Part shown: one piece after another, positions 1 through 13,374 of the stretch | Layout: every line of letters begins with the position of its first letter | Numbering within the stretch: the stretch's first letter is position 1 | Source of the DNA: Lineus longissimus | Taxonomy: Eukaryota; Nemertea; Pilidiophora; Heteronemertea; Lineidae | Reading direction: 5' to 3' | DNA: 64,000 bases | NCBI RefSeq assembly: GCF_910592395.1 | Contig: NC_088311.1 | Span: 808,501-872,500 of the forward strand | Program-made: the position numbers and the translations under genes | The notes under the pieces: model-generated | Databases searched by the model: none | What the model was told of the DNA's origin: nothing | What the model saw: the letters and a program-made list of their open reading frames with translations, nothing else

Positions 1-165
1 TTAGTTTTCCCTGTTGTTTTTCCCTTCTCTGCATTTACCCCTTTAGACATTCATGCGTGTTGAGAATAATCAGATCAAAAATGTGTTAAATTCCATGCTC
101 TGGCATAGCCCTGGTTCAGAAAACACACTTTCTGCCCATCTCATTGTGCATGTGTGTCATTGTAG

Positions 166-3100
166 GTGCTGGTTGGTTCCTTGAGAAGATCGTCGTCACA
201 GAATCTTCGGACGATCAGGACACGGAGACCAAGTACTACTTCCCCTGTCATCGATGGTTGGATGAAGGGCAGGATGACGGCCTCATAGTGCGAGACATCC
301 AGGTTGTAACTGGTAGGTTGTCCTGAGTGAGAGTTATTTCATGTGTTGTCTCAAAGATTCCATCATGTTGTCACGGTGGTATCAATGATTGAAGACTTTC
401 AAGGCTTGTTCTGGGTGCATTATCATCTGAAACGTTGATGTATGGTTTGATAAATGTGTCGTCAAATTTGACCTCTTTTGCCCAACAAAAGTGACATGCT
501 AAAACATACCAGCAGCTATCTGAAGACCGACTTCATTCTTTCACTGCTCTGTCTCTTTATAGTTGGTGAATACAGCGTTATTGTGAAAACAAATGAAAGC
601 AGCGCTGCACCAAATGGAGGGACGGCGCGCTTGTCAGTCTACGGCACCAAGGGCAACACCAGTGATGATATCATCCTGTCGTCTGGTGAAAGTACAGTAT
701 TCACACCTGGTAACCTTGACACATTTGAGGCGACCATTGGTGACCTTGGTGAGTTCTACAAGGTCAGGATCTGCAAGGATGATAACGACGCTTGGGAGTC
801 GTGGCAGATTGATGAGGTAAGGCAGACGTCTTTTAGCTACCAACCTTTCATCAGAATTTCACTATGCTTGGGTTGCTGATGGACAGAAGAACAAAGTGCC
901 CTTTTGCCATCATCTACTGTTTAGAGTTAGATACTCATCTAAACAACAGTTTGACTGATGTGTGTTTCCAGTAACTTGCTTGCAGAGAGATTATCATGTT
1001 AGGCAGGAGCTCAAAATGGTCAAAGTGTCACTGTCAACCAACGCTTGTCTTTTATATTTGACCAGATCGAGCTTGAAGAGAAAGCTACCCTTGAGAAGGT
1101 GACGTTCAAAGCCCCGGAGCCGTTTACCCTGACCACTGGTCCGTTTGGTAGTCCCAACACCACCAAGGAGGTCGCTGCCATCCGGGATGACCAACCTTGC
1201 CTTCCAGGTGGGTACATGAGTTGGGTTGCAGGGTTGAGGCTGTGATCTATAGATCCACGCCTAGTACCCATCAGGATCGAGGGTTGCCCCCTTCTGGTGA
1301 TGATATTGATGATGGCGTAGACAATGTCTGGTGTTGTTAGGTAATGATGATTGATGAGCAAAGCCACACCAGTCAAAAAGGTTTGCCGGCTTGTTGACAA
1401 AGGAGTGGTGTGTTTGCCTGATAACAACCTTTCATGAATCAAAACTTTCCTCATCTTCATTGTAGTCTTCCAGTATCAAGTCTACGTACACACTACCGGA
1501 GAGGGTGATGCTAAACCTCTCCACCTGACCATGTTTGGAGGGAAGGGTGACACAGGTGCCCGACGTCTGCTTGATGGCCAAGCTGAAGAAGGTGAAGCAG
1601 ACGCCAAGTGTGATGTTTATACTTTGGAGGCAGTCTACCTGGATGCATTGGAGAGTCTGTGTGTTGGGAAGGAGCCGGGTAAACCTCTCTTCCTCAAGGA
1701 GATCTGTGTGAGGGAATCCAAAGATGCAAAGCAAGAGTATGTCTTTGAATATAACAGGTGAGAGCAAGTTGCAGGTGTCATATACATTTACTTTCACAGG
1801 ATATAAACTTTCATCGAACCTAAGCATGCTTAGGTGAGCTATTCTATTACTAAACTGAATTGCTTGTGTTTCAGTGGCCTCGGTGAAGGACAAGATGACT
1901 TCTCAGAGACGACCATTACGCTCAAGGAAATCCGCCCACTTGGTGCTGCCAAATGTAAGTTCATTTCATGATCATTTCCATGTTTTTGAAGTCATGTTTT
2001 GAATTGAGTTGCTACATGTATTGGTGTTGCTCATGATTCTACCATGTCTGTTTCATCTTTGATTTGATGTTTCCAGCTGGTGACTGGGAGATATGGACAA
2101 AGACAGGATCAGAAGATGAAGCCGGGACCACCGGGCAGCTGTTCATTGTCTTCTGTGGTGAGAATATGGAGAGCGAGCCGATTCCAGTCCCCGGGACAAA
2201 GGATAGGTCTATTCTACAAGTCGGAGGGGAGGACACGTTTAATGTCCATGTGAAGGAAGACATCGGGGAACTCTTCAAAGTCCGACTTGGTTTTGATGAT
2301 GTGTCAGATTCAGCGAGCTGGTATTTGGAAACGATCCGTTTGAACCATCTCTACAACGGCGATGAGTATGAGCTGGCTTTCAATGACTGGTTCTATGGCA
2401 CGGATGACAAGGACTCGTGGAGAGAGTTGGCAGTACTTCCAAAGAATAGAGAGGCTCAATCTTTAAGCAGTAAGTTACTTTACAAGGTTGTACTCTTTTA
2501 CAGTCTGCAAGCCTGGTACTCCTCACCAAGATCCAAGAGCTCACACTGCCAAAGTATTCCTAACATGGATGACTGGGGGCAACCAAGGTCTGGGACCCTG
2601 GGGGTTGTCTCAGTGATCTCACTGTGACAGGATTGAAATTTACCAATGACACGACAGACTCTCTGCAATTGCTCCACTTCTAGTTGACTTCTCTGGTTAT
2701 CGTTACCTCCCTTTGTTTCAGCATACACCTACCAGGTGGCAGTCTACACAGGTGGCGTGGACAAGGCCGGCACTGACGCCAATGTCTACCTGACCATCTA
2801 TGGCGAACACGGTACCAGCGGGAAACGCTTCCTGCGCAAATCAAAGAACAATAATAACAAATTTGAAAATGGCAGTGTGGATGAGTTTGACCTTGAAGCA
2901 GTTGACCTTCAGGATTTGACCCATATTGTGATCGGCCATGATGGATTTGGTGCAGGGTCGGGATGGTTCTTAGATAAGGTGGTCATTAAGGAGAGTGAGG
3001 AGACCAAAAGAGAGTTTGTCTTTGACTGTAACAGGTATGTTGGAAATGTGATCTCATCTTTAGGAAATGATGATATTGTACGAGTTAACCGCTCTGTTCA

Positions 3101-6100
3101 GTTGTTCGGTCCAAACCTCAAACATACTTGATGTTTTGATAACACTTTCCGCCACTGAAATGGCATCTGCTGATCCGTTGTCACCACCCATTGTTATCAT
3201 GTTTCAGATGGCTTGATGAGGGTGAAGATGACTTTGTGTTGGAACGCAACTTGCCACTGACAGAAATCAAGGAGCCACAGGAAGATGGTACGTGATGAAA
3301 CTCATATCTCGTCTTTTCATCTCTCTTCTCCTCTTGTGATACGATAGTTTATTTTCAATAGGAATATTCCACCTGATTTGCTGCATGTCGCGTTTCCGAA
3401 AGTTTTAAAGCTTCAGTAACCACTGCTTATCTAACATTGCATACCTGTCTTGGTACCTGCTCTTAACTAGCATCAAAGCCATGAACCCAACCAATGTCTC
3501 ACCATTTACCTCTGGCTGGAGCAGTGTGGTGATTCAACTTATCATACCGATTACGGGCCGCAATAGACTCACAGAATCCTTTGAGAAGTTGCGGGTAAAA
3601 GGAACTGAACAGAGTACCTTTCAACCCTCTTATCAAAGGCCGTCCAACAATGGATTCACGGGAGTCTGTGGTCTATTTCCTGCGGCCCATGAATGGTATA
3701 TCGGTTTGAATCACAACCCTGTGGAGGTGGCCAATACCTTTTTTTCTGACTCATTTTTTCTCACATTTGGTTTCTTCTTCCATTCCTTTTTTAGGGGCCA
3801 AAGACTCTTAAAAACTTGCTCACTTTCACCAATAACAAATATAGCTTTTCCAATTAGACTCTAGTTTTACATTTTGATAGAAGATTACTCCTAGAAGCTG
3901 TGATATTTTCATTACAAAAGTGGGTCGAGTGCAGACCCCCAAGTTATAATTTGCCAGTAACTTTCACACTGAGATGTGTTTGCAGTATTTCTGTGTAATG
4001 GTTTCTGGTAACACTGTCAAAATTCAGAGATCTGCCACAAAACAAAACCTGGGCCGGCAGCCAGTTTGTTCCCACAGTAGAATCACAGCTAACTCTCACA
4101 TTGTCTGGTTGCGTAAACCAAAGTTGTCTTCCATGGCCACATCATGTTCAGTCAAGTCTTCCCTCAGCTAGCTTAGCACAGTATCAAGTTGCAGGAGTAA
4201 GTTTGAGTGAGCTAAGCATCAAACCTAACTATATAAATGAGCACTATGACTAAAAGTGGCAAGTTCAGATCCTAGTTTGAGGCTCGCAAGTCCCTGAGAG
4301 CACATGGACCTTTGGTAAACATCAGTTGTCTTTAACTGTTAGCTTTGCTTGTTGTATTGTTGAAAGTCATTTCAATGATATGTTTATGTTGCTGTGTATG
4401 TTGAAGTTACTGCGTTCCATGTATTCATCAACAAGCTTTAGTGATTGAGTATTTTGGATCATCTAGTGTACCTTAGTATGTAGGTTGTGATGTTTGGTTG
4501 TTCCTTGGTCATTCTCAAGCAGAATATCCACAAAATATAAGCATGGTATGTTTATATGTCTTACTATCTATCAATCTTGACACTAAGATTTGAAGAGAGT
4601 GTGATTATCAGTGTATCTGAGTGAAGTAATGTGTTTGTGCTAGATACTGCTTTTCCTGATGACAGTGTGCATGATATGCATTGCCATTTGCTGGTGTTGT
4701 ATTCGCTGTTCAACTCAAGAACTGTCTCCTAATGGGACCAGAGAATCATTGACAGAAATAATGGATTGCATTAGAACAGCGAACCTGATCATGAATCAGG
4801 CCAAAGCTAAATCTAGCCAGAAGATGTTGATCGGTGGTTCAAATTATCAGGCGATTTAAGTGAATGACTTCGCCAAGTTCACAGACCACATGCATGTGTC
4901 CATGCTGTGTGTTAAACCAATAATGTTTGTATGATGACCCTGATACCTTCAGCATTAGATCATCTCATTCATCTTGCCTCCTCTCCTTCAGGTAATGGCT
5001 GGAGAGTGTACATCACGACAGGTGACGATCAGGAGGCCGGCACTGATGCCGAGGCCATGATGGTCATCTACTCAGACAAGGGCAAAACCGAGGAGCTCCT
5101 ACTCCAGTCTGATGACAAGGCGAAATACCGCCCAGGAAAGACAGCTGAATTCATTGTAAGATTTAAACTAATGTTTTTAGATTCATTTGATTCACAGATT
5201 TGCTTCGGTTATCTTAGCTACTTCTGTAGTCAGCGATGTAGAATAAGTTTCATGGATGTAATGTGGAACACGGCAGAATCTCTTCATCGACCTGTATTCA
5301 CCATCAGGTGCTTATCAGACTGTTTTGAAAAACCTGTTTTCTCTCTCCTTAGGTACAAGTGAAGGAGTCTGTTGGCGTCCCATACAAGGTTCGTCTTGGC
5401 TTTGTTGAGGACACAGCCGACGACCGTTGGCAGATCAAGTGGGTTAACCTGTGTCACATCCAGACGGGCACTCAGTATGAGTTCAACACGGATATGTGGC
5501 TAGAGGTGGATGGAGACCATGACCGCTGGGTGGAGCTGCCTCATACAGAGGATGCAGAATATGTCAAACCATTACCAGGTCAGTTGGGGCGTCATCAAAT
5601 ACGAATCAGTAGTTCTTGGCAATTTTGTAGAGCTTCAATTAGAATACACTCATCTGACTGCATATGTGGTGAGCAGTGGTGCTATCAGTTCCTCTCTGGG
5701 ACACTTGTGCTTGCCTGTTACTGTGGGTGATCAGTTGTCTTGTTTTCAGCTGGTCTAGTTCTTGTTTTGCTATGAGAAATTGACTAGGGTCTGATCTTGG
5801 ACTTGTTATCAAAGGTAACTCACAAGTCACTCCCCAAACCTTTATGTAACCTTTCCTTTCCTTGTTCTCATAGTGTACGACTATGAAGTTGTGGTGTACA
5901 CCGCTGACCGTCATAACGCTGGCACTGATGCTAATGTCTTCATGGAGATCGTTGGTGAAAGAGGTGACACAGGGAGGCGACGTCTGGCCAGGTCGCTGGT
6001 GGAGGGCGATAAATTTGAGGCTGGAAAGATTGACAGATTTGAGATCCGCAGCGTTGACTTGTCCACTCTTGAGCGTGTGTTTGTGAGCCATGATGGCAAG

Positions 6101-9100
6101 GGAGCTGGTGCAGGGTGGTTCCTGGACAAGGTTGTGATCAGGAAGCTGTTAGCAGGTGACCAGGGAGAGGAGGGGGAGGTGGAGGAAGTGCTCTTCCCTT
6201 GTGATAGGTGAGGAGATTGTTTACCTTGAGTAGGTGATGGTTTCGATAGTTTTATGAATGATTGACTTCATGTAGATTGAGGGTATCTCATTTGTAACTT
6301 TTCAAACCCACATAAATCTATGTCTCCTTTCTCTGGTTTAGAGGAAACTTATGACCTGAGGAAACTAAACATTTTCTGTTCTTTCAGATGGATTGATGAA
6401 GGAGAGGAAGATGGGGAGTTGATGGTGGAGCTTTTGCCTGGGATAGAGCAGAAATGTAAGTTGTTGACAAATCACATAGAGTGGAACCCCGGTAACATGA
6501 CCACTCATGGGACAGAGATTGAATGGTCGCATTAATGAAGTTGAAATGTTTTCATCTGTAGTTGTATCTCCATCTCTATTGCAGCTCCCGTAGAAGGTTG
6601 GCAGCTGATCACGACCACAGGCCTCGAGGCTGAGGAGTGTGAGGCACAAGCTGTGATCATCGTCTATGGTGACCAGGGACACACTGAACCCATACCCATC
6701 GGCCCTGAGGAGGGATTCACATTCAAGGCAGGCCAGAAAGATGACTTTCCTGTGAGTACATGAGTTCATGGTTGCTTGGCTCCGTGCGTTGGTCCAGGGT
6801 CTATTCAATATCTATTGCTTCTTGATACAGAACCATTCTTGATTGAAAACACTAACATTTCAACTCGAGCTCAGCTCATACCATGATACGGTCAAAGCGA
6901 TGCGCCAGGCTCTTGCATCATTATTGTGTAATATTTCTCTTTCAGATTGACTTACAAGATGTTGGTGACATCTACAAAGTTCGTGTGGGCTTTGCAGATT
7001 ATGAAGATGACTATTCGTGGTTCTTAGAAGAGCTGACACTGAGTGATGGTCCCAACCAAAAGCAATACAACTTCAAACTGAATGACTTGGTCAAGGTGGA
7101 CCATGAGAGTGATGGGTGGAGGGAAATGGCTCTGGAGACAGAGGAAAAGCTCCCAGGTATACACTCATACAATATCTCTGTATTCATTTTCATCCAAGAG
7201 CCTGATTGACCAGGGTATTTTAAAAGCATATTCAGGTTCTGCTTTTGTGGCACTTTGATAAAGCTTGGCTCATTCTTGTTTTTGAAATCTTGGATGAGAG
7301 CAATCCGATTGTTTTTTTCGTGTGACTCTGATGTATGATTTGTGGATGCTGCCATTGTTCTGAATAACCTCAAAATTTAAACTGTTTTCTGTTTTCTGCT
7401 TAAGTTTACAAGTACAATGTGTCAGTTTACACCGGCGATGCGAGGGCTGCTGGCACGGATGCCAATGTTTACATCCAGATCTTTGGTGAGCGTGGAGACA
7501 CAGGCAGACGGAGGCTGCTCAAGGCAATAAACAACAACAACAAATTTGAGGAAGGGCAGGTCAGTTTTCTGTCTGGAATTGTTTGCAAGAGGTCAAATTG
7601 CACAAGTATACATCATTCTGACAATGTCCTGTGGTCACTTGCTATGGAAATGAGCCCTAGCATATTGCAAATTCATGTCAAACAGAGCTTTGGATTACAT
7701 CTGGTTGACTGAGATGAACTTGGCTGATAAATGGCTCCACTATCTGTGGTGTGCTTGAGGATTTTATCATTAAAACTTGTTCTCCATGTTCATCTTTCAG
7801 ACGGACTACTTTGAGGTTGAGGCAGTTGACATGGGTGACCTCAAGAAGGTCATTGTCGGCCATGATGGCGAGGGCATGGGTGCTGGTTGGTTCTGTGAGA
7901 AGATCATCATCAAGACAGAGGAGAACTCCACTGAAGAATACCTCTTCCCATGTCATCGGTAGGTTGGCTAGCACTGTGGGGGTTTGCTGTCTATGTTGTG
8001 TCCACCTCAAGAACTTTTAGGCGCATTCGGAAAGAGTAGAAGAATCTCCCCATTGGCTGCTTCCTTCTGAAGTCTGGGGCTGGCCTTGTCCACAAACAAT
8101 ACTTGGTCAGAGTAACAACTTGCAGCATCATGATTTCTGGCATCAAAACAGCAACATTCTGCATCTGTTCCTAGGCTAAGAGATTGTTGTATTGGCATTA
8201 CCTTTGTCATTGCAGCTGGCTTGATGAGGGTGAGGACGATGGTCTCATCGAGCGCGAACTCCTGGTTGGAGCCGAGGAGGGTCACGATTGGAAGATCACG
8301 ACGACCACCGGCAAGGACAAGGAAGAGGGTGCCGCATCGACGGCCAAGATCGTGGTGACCATATATGGTGATAAAGGCCACTCGGTGCCCGTCCCGCTCA
8401 CTGAGGAGGAACATACATTTGAGGAGGGCAAGGAGGAGGATTTTGAAGTAAGGCAGCATTCAAAATTCCTCAGGTTTCTTTGGATATGATAGATTTTCAC
8501 CTTGTACGTTTATGTATTCCAGTTAGGCCCTATATGACTTCAAACAGGACACCCATAGAAACATTTTAGGTGTTCACTCTCAGCAGTAATGTGTATGACT
8601 GTACCTTGTACATGCCTGGTTACTCTGACTTTGGCCAGACAATTTGGGGTTGCAAACCTTTTAATGAAGTCCATGATTTACCTCAAAGAAGTCTCTCTAT
8701 GTGTTGTTATTGTTTCCAGGTGAAAGTAGAAGAAGAGATTGGTGAGGTTTATAAAGTGAGGGTGGGCTTCGAGGAGCAAGATGGTGACAAGTCTTGGTAT
8801 CTTGATACTCTCAAACTAGAGAATGTCAGCCTGGGTAAAGTGTACGAGTTTGACCTGAGTGGCTGGATCCGACAGGACGAGCGAGAGGATAACTGGCGGG
8901 AGATGGCCGTCATTCAGGAGGATAGGAATGACATGCATAAAGGTAGGTTTACACTTGTCACTGGATACCTCAGATAGGTGGCGTGACAGTGAGGGATCAT
9001 TGGTGTTGGCAGAAAGGGAGAAGACAAGCTGTAGCATGTATGGTATTTAGAGATATTTCAGCCAGCATGTGCTGGTGGGGTTGCAAACTGAAAGAGCAGG

Positions 9101-12100
9101 GCACTTTACAAAAGGCTATTTTTAACATAATGAGACAACACAATGACTTTTGTCTCTAACGATTTAGTAACTCTTTCAATTATGATTATTTCTTCCTCTT
9201 CCAGTGTATGACTACATGGTCACGATCCACACTTCTGACATCCGCAATGCCGGCACCAACGCCAACGTCTTCATCGAAGTGTTTGGAGAGCGTGGAGACA
9301 GTGGCAGACGCCGACTTCTCACACGAGCAGATCGGGAGGAAACACATGACAAGTTTGAATCTGGAGCGGTAAGTCTTACCATGGGTCCTCGAGTTGATTG
9401 CCACTGTGTGCTCAATATGAACTTGTGCAGTTGATCAACAGTGCGGGTGTGATGATGTTAGACCAATAGATCTTGTATGTGTGTCAGTCCTTCTGTGTCA
9501 ATATCTCCATGTTATTCTCTGTTTCCAGGTTGACACGTTCAAGCTCGAGGCTGTTGACATGGCTGACTTGACCAAGGTGCTGTTGGGGCATGATGGGAAG
9601 GGAATCGGCTCGGGGTGGCACGTAGACAAGGTGGTCGTCAGGGAAGAGAAGGAGGCTAACAAAAGATACCTCTTTGATTGTGATCAGTAAGTAATGCATA
9701 TCCCTTGTGCCCAAAAGATATGAAAATGGGATTAGGCTTGCCAGGATAGAAAGGAAAGGCTTATATAGTTGGCTTTTTGGCAAACGGTAGTCTTCAGTCT
9801 GAGGTTTTGTCACTTCTGCATGTCTGCCAAGTATCAGGCCACAGACAGTCATCTTTCTTCCTTTCAGGTGGATTGAGGAGAGTGACGACCATCCTGAACC
9901 TGAGATTGAGCTGCCGTTGACCAAGATCATTGAGACGGAGGAGGATGACAAGGATGAGAGTAAGTACACAAGATGGCTGCTGTTGTCTTGGTGATGAATG
10001 AGACCCCACTATAATCATACTGATCTGGATGTAAACAGTAAAGTTGTGCTACTGGAGAAATCTTCTTAGTGTTGAACAGTCTACTAAAACATTGGCTCTT
10101 TCTCGCGGAGCTCCTCCGCCTTGTATAAGGAATAAGTTTTGCAATTGTACTCCATATTTCTTTTAGGAGGAGACTGGAAGATCGACATCGTGACGAGTGA
10201 CATTGAGAACAGTGGTACAGACGCTCAGGTCTCCTTGACCGTGTTTGGCGAGCGAGGTGCCACTGATCCCATCCCCCTTGGTGCACCTAAGAATGGCCTG
10301 TTTGAATCGGGCATGCGCAATGAGTTTGATGTAAGTAAAGTAGAAATCTCATTAGTCTATGTTTTCACCAGTGGTTTTTGTAACCAATTTTCTATTTGAT
10401 CAGTTGATATAAGTGCTCATTTACCAAATCATAAGTTTCTGTTATTCGTTCATAGATCTTTATTGATCCGAGGAAAGTTGGCAAGATTACGAAGATTCGT
10501 ATCGAGACGGACAGTGAGGGTGAGGCACCGGGATGGCATTTGGAAAAGGTGAGATGATTTACAATTGTAAAGGTTGAGGCCCATCTCATGTACATGTACA
10601 GTAGTGGATGTGTTCGTCTTCTGGTTCAGGAATCAGTCATTGCATGATGGCAATGGAATTCTTTTGCCTAAACCAAGGTATCTACCAGCCATTGGATTTA
10701 GATTTATCTACCTAAACTGTTTTCCTCTCTTCATGGGCAATGGCTGAAGTGGTAATGACCAGAGCTGGTATCACAATTCTCTGATAATCTCTATGTTGTT
10801 TGTTTCAGATTGTGATGGAGAACAAACTGGATGCTGAGAAGCATCTTGAGTTTGAGGTGAATCGATGGCTCGATCCAACTGAAGAGGATGGTGATGTAGT
10901 GCGGGAGTTTGCTGCTCAGTGGCCTGATGAAGAACCAGCAACTGGTATGTAACTTTACCCTCGCGTTGGCTGTGACTTCCAAGAGACCCTGCAATTGTAA
11001 ACTTGTTTTGATCAAAGCATGCCTTTTCTCAAAGTAACTCTTGCTGTCTTTATTTCAAGCACGAACGTATAACGTCAAGGTGCACACAGCTGACAAGATG
11101 AGTGCAGGCACGGATGCACATGTCTACATCCAACTCTTTGGGAAAGATGGCGACTCTGGCAAGCGATTCCTGCGCAAGAATGTGGACGATAGCAACAAGT
11201 TTGAATCTGGCCACATTGACGAGTTCAATGTTGAAGCTGTTGGTGTTGGTGAGCTGGAGAAGTTGATGATTGGCCATGATGGCGAGGGCGCCGGTGCAGG
11301 CTGGTATCTCGATAAGATCATCATCGCTGAGGAGGAAGGAGCAGCAGATGATGATGTTTATGTCTTCCCTTGTGATAAGTAAGTTGCCTCTTTCATGTCT
11401 TTCACCAGAGTTGAATGTCAGCCACAGCACAGTGCTGGCCTGATGTGTATTGTCAAGTGCATTCACTCCAAGCTGGGCCAGACTGTGGAGGACACAGGAC
11501 TTTTCCCATTCATGAGTCGTTTATATAAACCCAATTTTCACAACAATGTCACCTCCTGCCCCTTCAGACCAGCCAGGATCAAAATGGATAAATTGTTTGG
11601 GAAAAGGCAGGATGTTTGCATTTCAACCCTTTAAAGTTGAATCCACATGGTGTATAATATCTAAAAAGAACAAGCTGTTGGTGCTTATTGATACAAGTGG
11701 ATGTCCAAGACTTGAAAATATTGACTTACGGGCGGGTAACTCAATTAGAGTGTACTATGTTTAGACAACCTTTGAATATTTATTGACTAGACAAAGAGTG
11801 TTTCTGCAAACCGAATTGTGTCACCACAATGTTTAATGATTAAGAATTCCCCTAAAGATTATGACATGTGTCATTACAGTTAACATTCAATGCTAAGGTC
11901 TTTGGTAATGGTCTCTGTGTATGAGTATAAATGGCTGAGTCTTCTGGTATCGTGTCTCTTGAGGTTAACTTCCATTACCTGTAATTTATAATCTTTGAAT
12001 GGTACCGATAACTTCAAAACAGGTTTTGCTGCATTCTCTCCTGTCTTTTCACTCTTGATACTAACATACAAGAGAACAATCAGTCTAATAGTCGGTAGCT

Positions 12101-13186
12101 TGGTCAATTCAACCATTTTTTGTTCTTGCTTGTGCGAGCTATTGAATATAATCTTTATCTGGGTTCTTCACAGTCCTGACGCTACAATAGTGTTCTTACC
12201 ATCTTGTGTGAGGGTCTTCAAATTGGTTTAATTTGATTGAAATCCTAATCAGACTGTCCAGTTTATCAGGTCATCCTGCCATGTCAAGTCACCCAACTAT
12301 GACAAATGTATTGCTAATTTCTAAGACACCGTTTGACTGCCCCGAGTTTTGTTGGAGCTCTGAAAGTGTTCCACATGGCTACTTCTAAGGGCAATGTCAA
12401 TGATTCATTATATTGGTGTATTGAAATCAAGCACAAATAGTTGATGATGCCCTGGTCTCTGCATTGAAAGGATGAATGTACTCTGGTTGGTCAAACCTTT
12501 GTTAAACTTCAATTACCCACATGTGAACTTTGGTATATTCCTGGGTGGAAGACGACTGATGTATTTGGTGGGCCGTGACGAACTCTGATGGCTGAAAGGT
12601 GTTAAAGACGAGCTGAAACACTTCATGCGATCATCAGTCTATATCGATATCATAATAAGTAGTTATGTGGATTTTTGTGTAGAATTGCATTTGTATCCAA
12701 GATTCTTAGAAAGCTCTGAAAGAAGTGTTGAACTATTCAAAATCTTTTATTGTCTTGATGTCTCCGATATATTGCTAACGACCTCAGCTGGCCGAGGCCC
12801 AGATATGCCCTCAGTTAGTCATAATGAATGTTTTGCTTTGAACCTTTGAGTACTTGCCGATAATGTAGGCACCAGACGGGAATGAGGTTGGTTGTTTTGC
12901 ATTTTATAAAATGAATCAATGTGCCTCCTGCTGCACCCCATGCCTTTTTAAGTAAACACTAATAAAAGAAACGAATCCTCTTCAAGTTTAGTCTCATTAC
13001 TTTCATCAACAACAGATTTCAGTATTGACCTTTCATTGCTAACCTGAATACTTTATTCTTACCCTTAGAATGTTTTACTCATGATTCATTTCTTGTCTAT
13101 ACAGGTGGTTAGATGATGGGGAAGATGACAAGAAGATTGAGCGAGACCTCGTCCCAGAGTCCAGGCCAAAGAAGTATCAGGAATAA
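166..13186 (+). CDS. LOXHD1: LOXHD1-like multi-PLAT-domain protein, 3' part of gene (5' exons outside window)
   Basis: Visible exons: 166-312, 563-816, 1066-1207, 1466-1757, 1875-1954, 2077-2469, 2722-3034, 3208-3287, 4992-5155, 5353-5578, 5874-6207, 6388-6455, 6585-6751, 6946-7156, 7405-7559, 7801-7958, 8216-8447, 8720-8942, 9205-9368, 9529-9686, 9868-9959, 10167-10330, 10456-10548, 10809-10944, 11060-11378, 13105-13186 (TAA). All junctions are GT-AG and keep one frame. The product is a chain of PLAT/LH2 beta-sandwich domains: the end of one, then twelve complete. Two types alternate. Type A carries AGTDANV, GERGDTGRRRL, GHDGxGxGAGWFLDK and ends RWLDEGEDDG; type B carries YGDKG, YKVRxGF and SWYL. 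In vertebrates LOXHD1 (15 PLAT domains) acts at the membrane of hair-cell stereocilia; a sensory or ciliary membrane role here is inferred. Domains (genomic): 166-312 (partial), 563-1207, 1466-1954, 2077-2469, 2722-3287, 4992-5578, 5874-6455, 6585-7156, 7405-8281, 8282-8942, 9205-9959, 10167-10944, 11060-13186. Symbol by family; orthology is likely but untested. Confidence 0.92.
3288..4991 (+). other. Long LOXHD1 intron, nothing recognised
   Basis: This 1.7-kb intron separates a type A PLAT domain ending at 3287 from the next type B domain starting at 4992. The frame is continuous across it (GAT G|GT). Short ORFs inside have no splice support and no family features. The region is AT-rich, and I see no repeat or exon in it. 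Confidence 0.6.
11379..13104 (+). other. Last LOXHD1 intron, nothing recognised
   Basis: This 1.7-kb intron splits the last PLAT domain at the conserved phase-2 position before the RW/KW residue (GAT AA|G TGG). No exon or mobile element was recognised inside it. Confidence 0.6.
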
Positions 13187-13368
13187 TCAAAATCATTCAG
13201 GGTTACACCTGCTGGTGGTTGCCAATAATATCCGTGTTGGCAGTCTTCTTGAAGAAAATAAGCTTTTGCTGTGATAAGATTTGATCCAGTGTGATTTGGT
13301 CGGAAGCGTATGCGGGTATAACCACTTACACTACTTGTTAGGCTTAGAAGAGCAATATGATTAGTTAA

Positions 13369-13374
13369 AATAAA
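13369..13374 (+). terminator. Candidate poly(A) signal of the LOXHD1-like gene
   Basis: AATAAA lies 183 bases after the stop codon and is the first canonical signal downstream. A second AATAAA at 14452-14457 would give a 3' UTR of about 1.3 kb. Which one is used cannot be told from the sequence. Confidence 0.4.

Noticed and set aside
1020-1893. Long minus-strand ORFs over LOXHD1 exons (1460-1020 and 1893-1432)
   Set aside because: They are antisense to exons with clear PLAT conservation and splice sites, cross introns and show no family features.
3481-3864. 127-codon plus-strand ORF in a LOXHD1 intron
   Set aside because: No splice sites that fit the frame and no PLAT features. The exons on either side join in frame without it.
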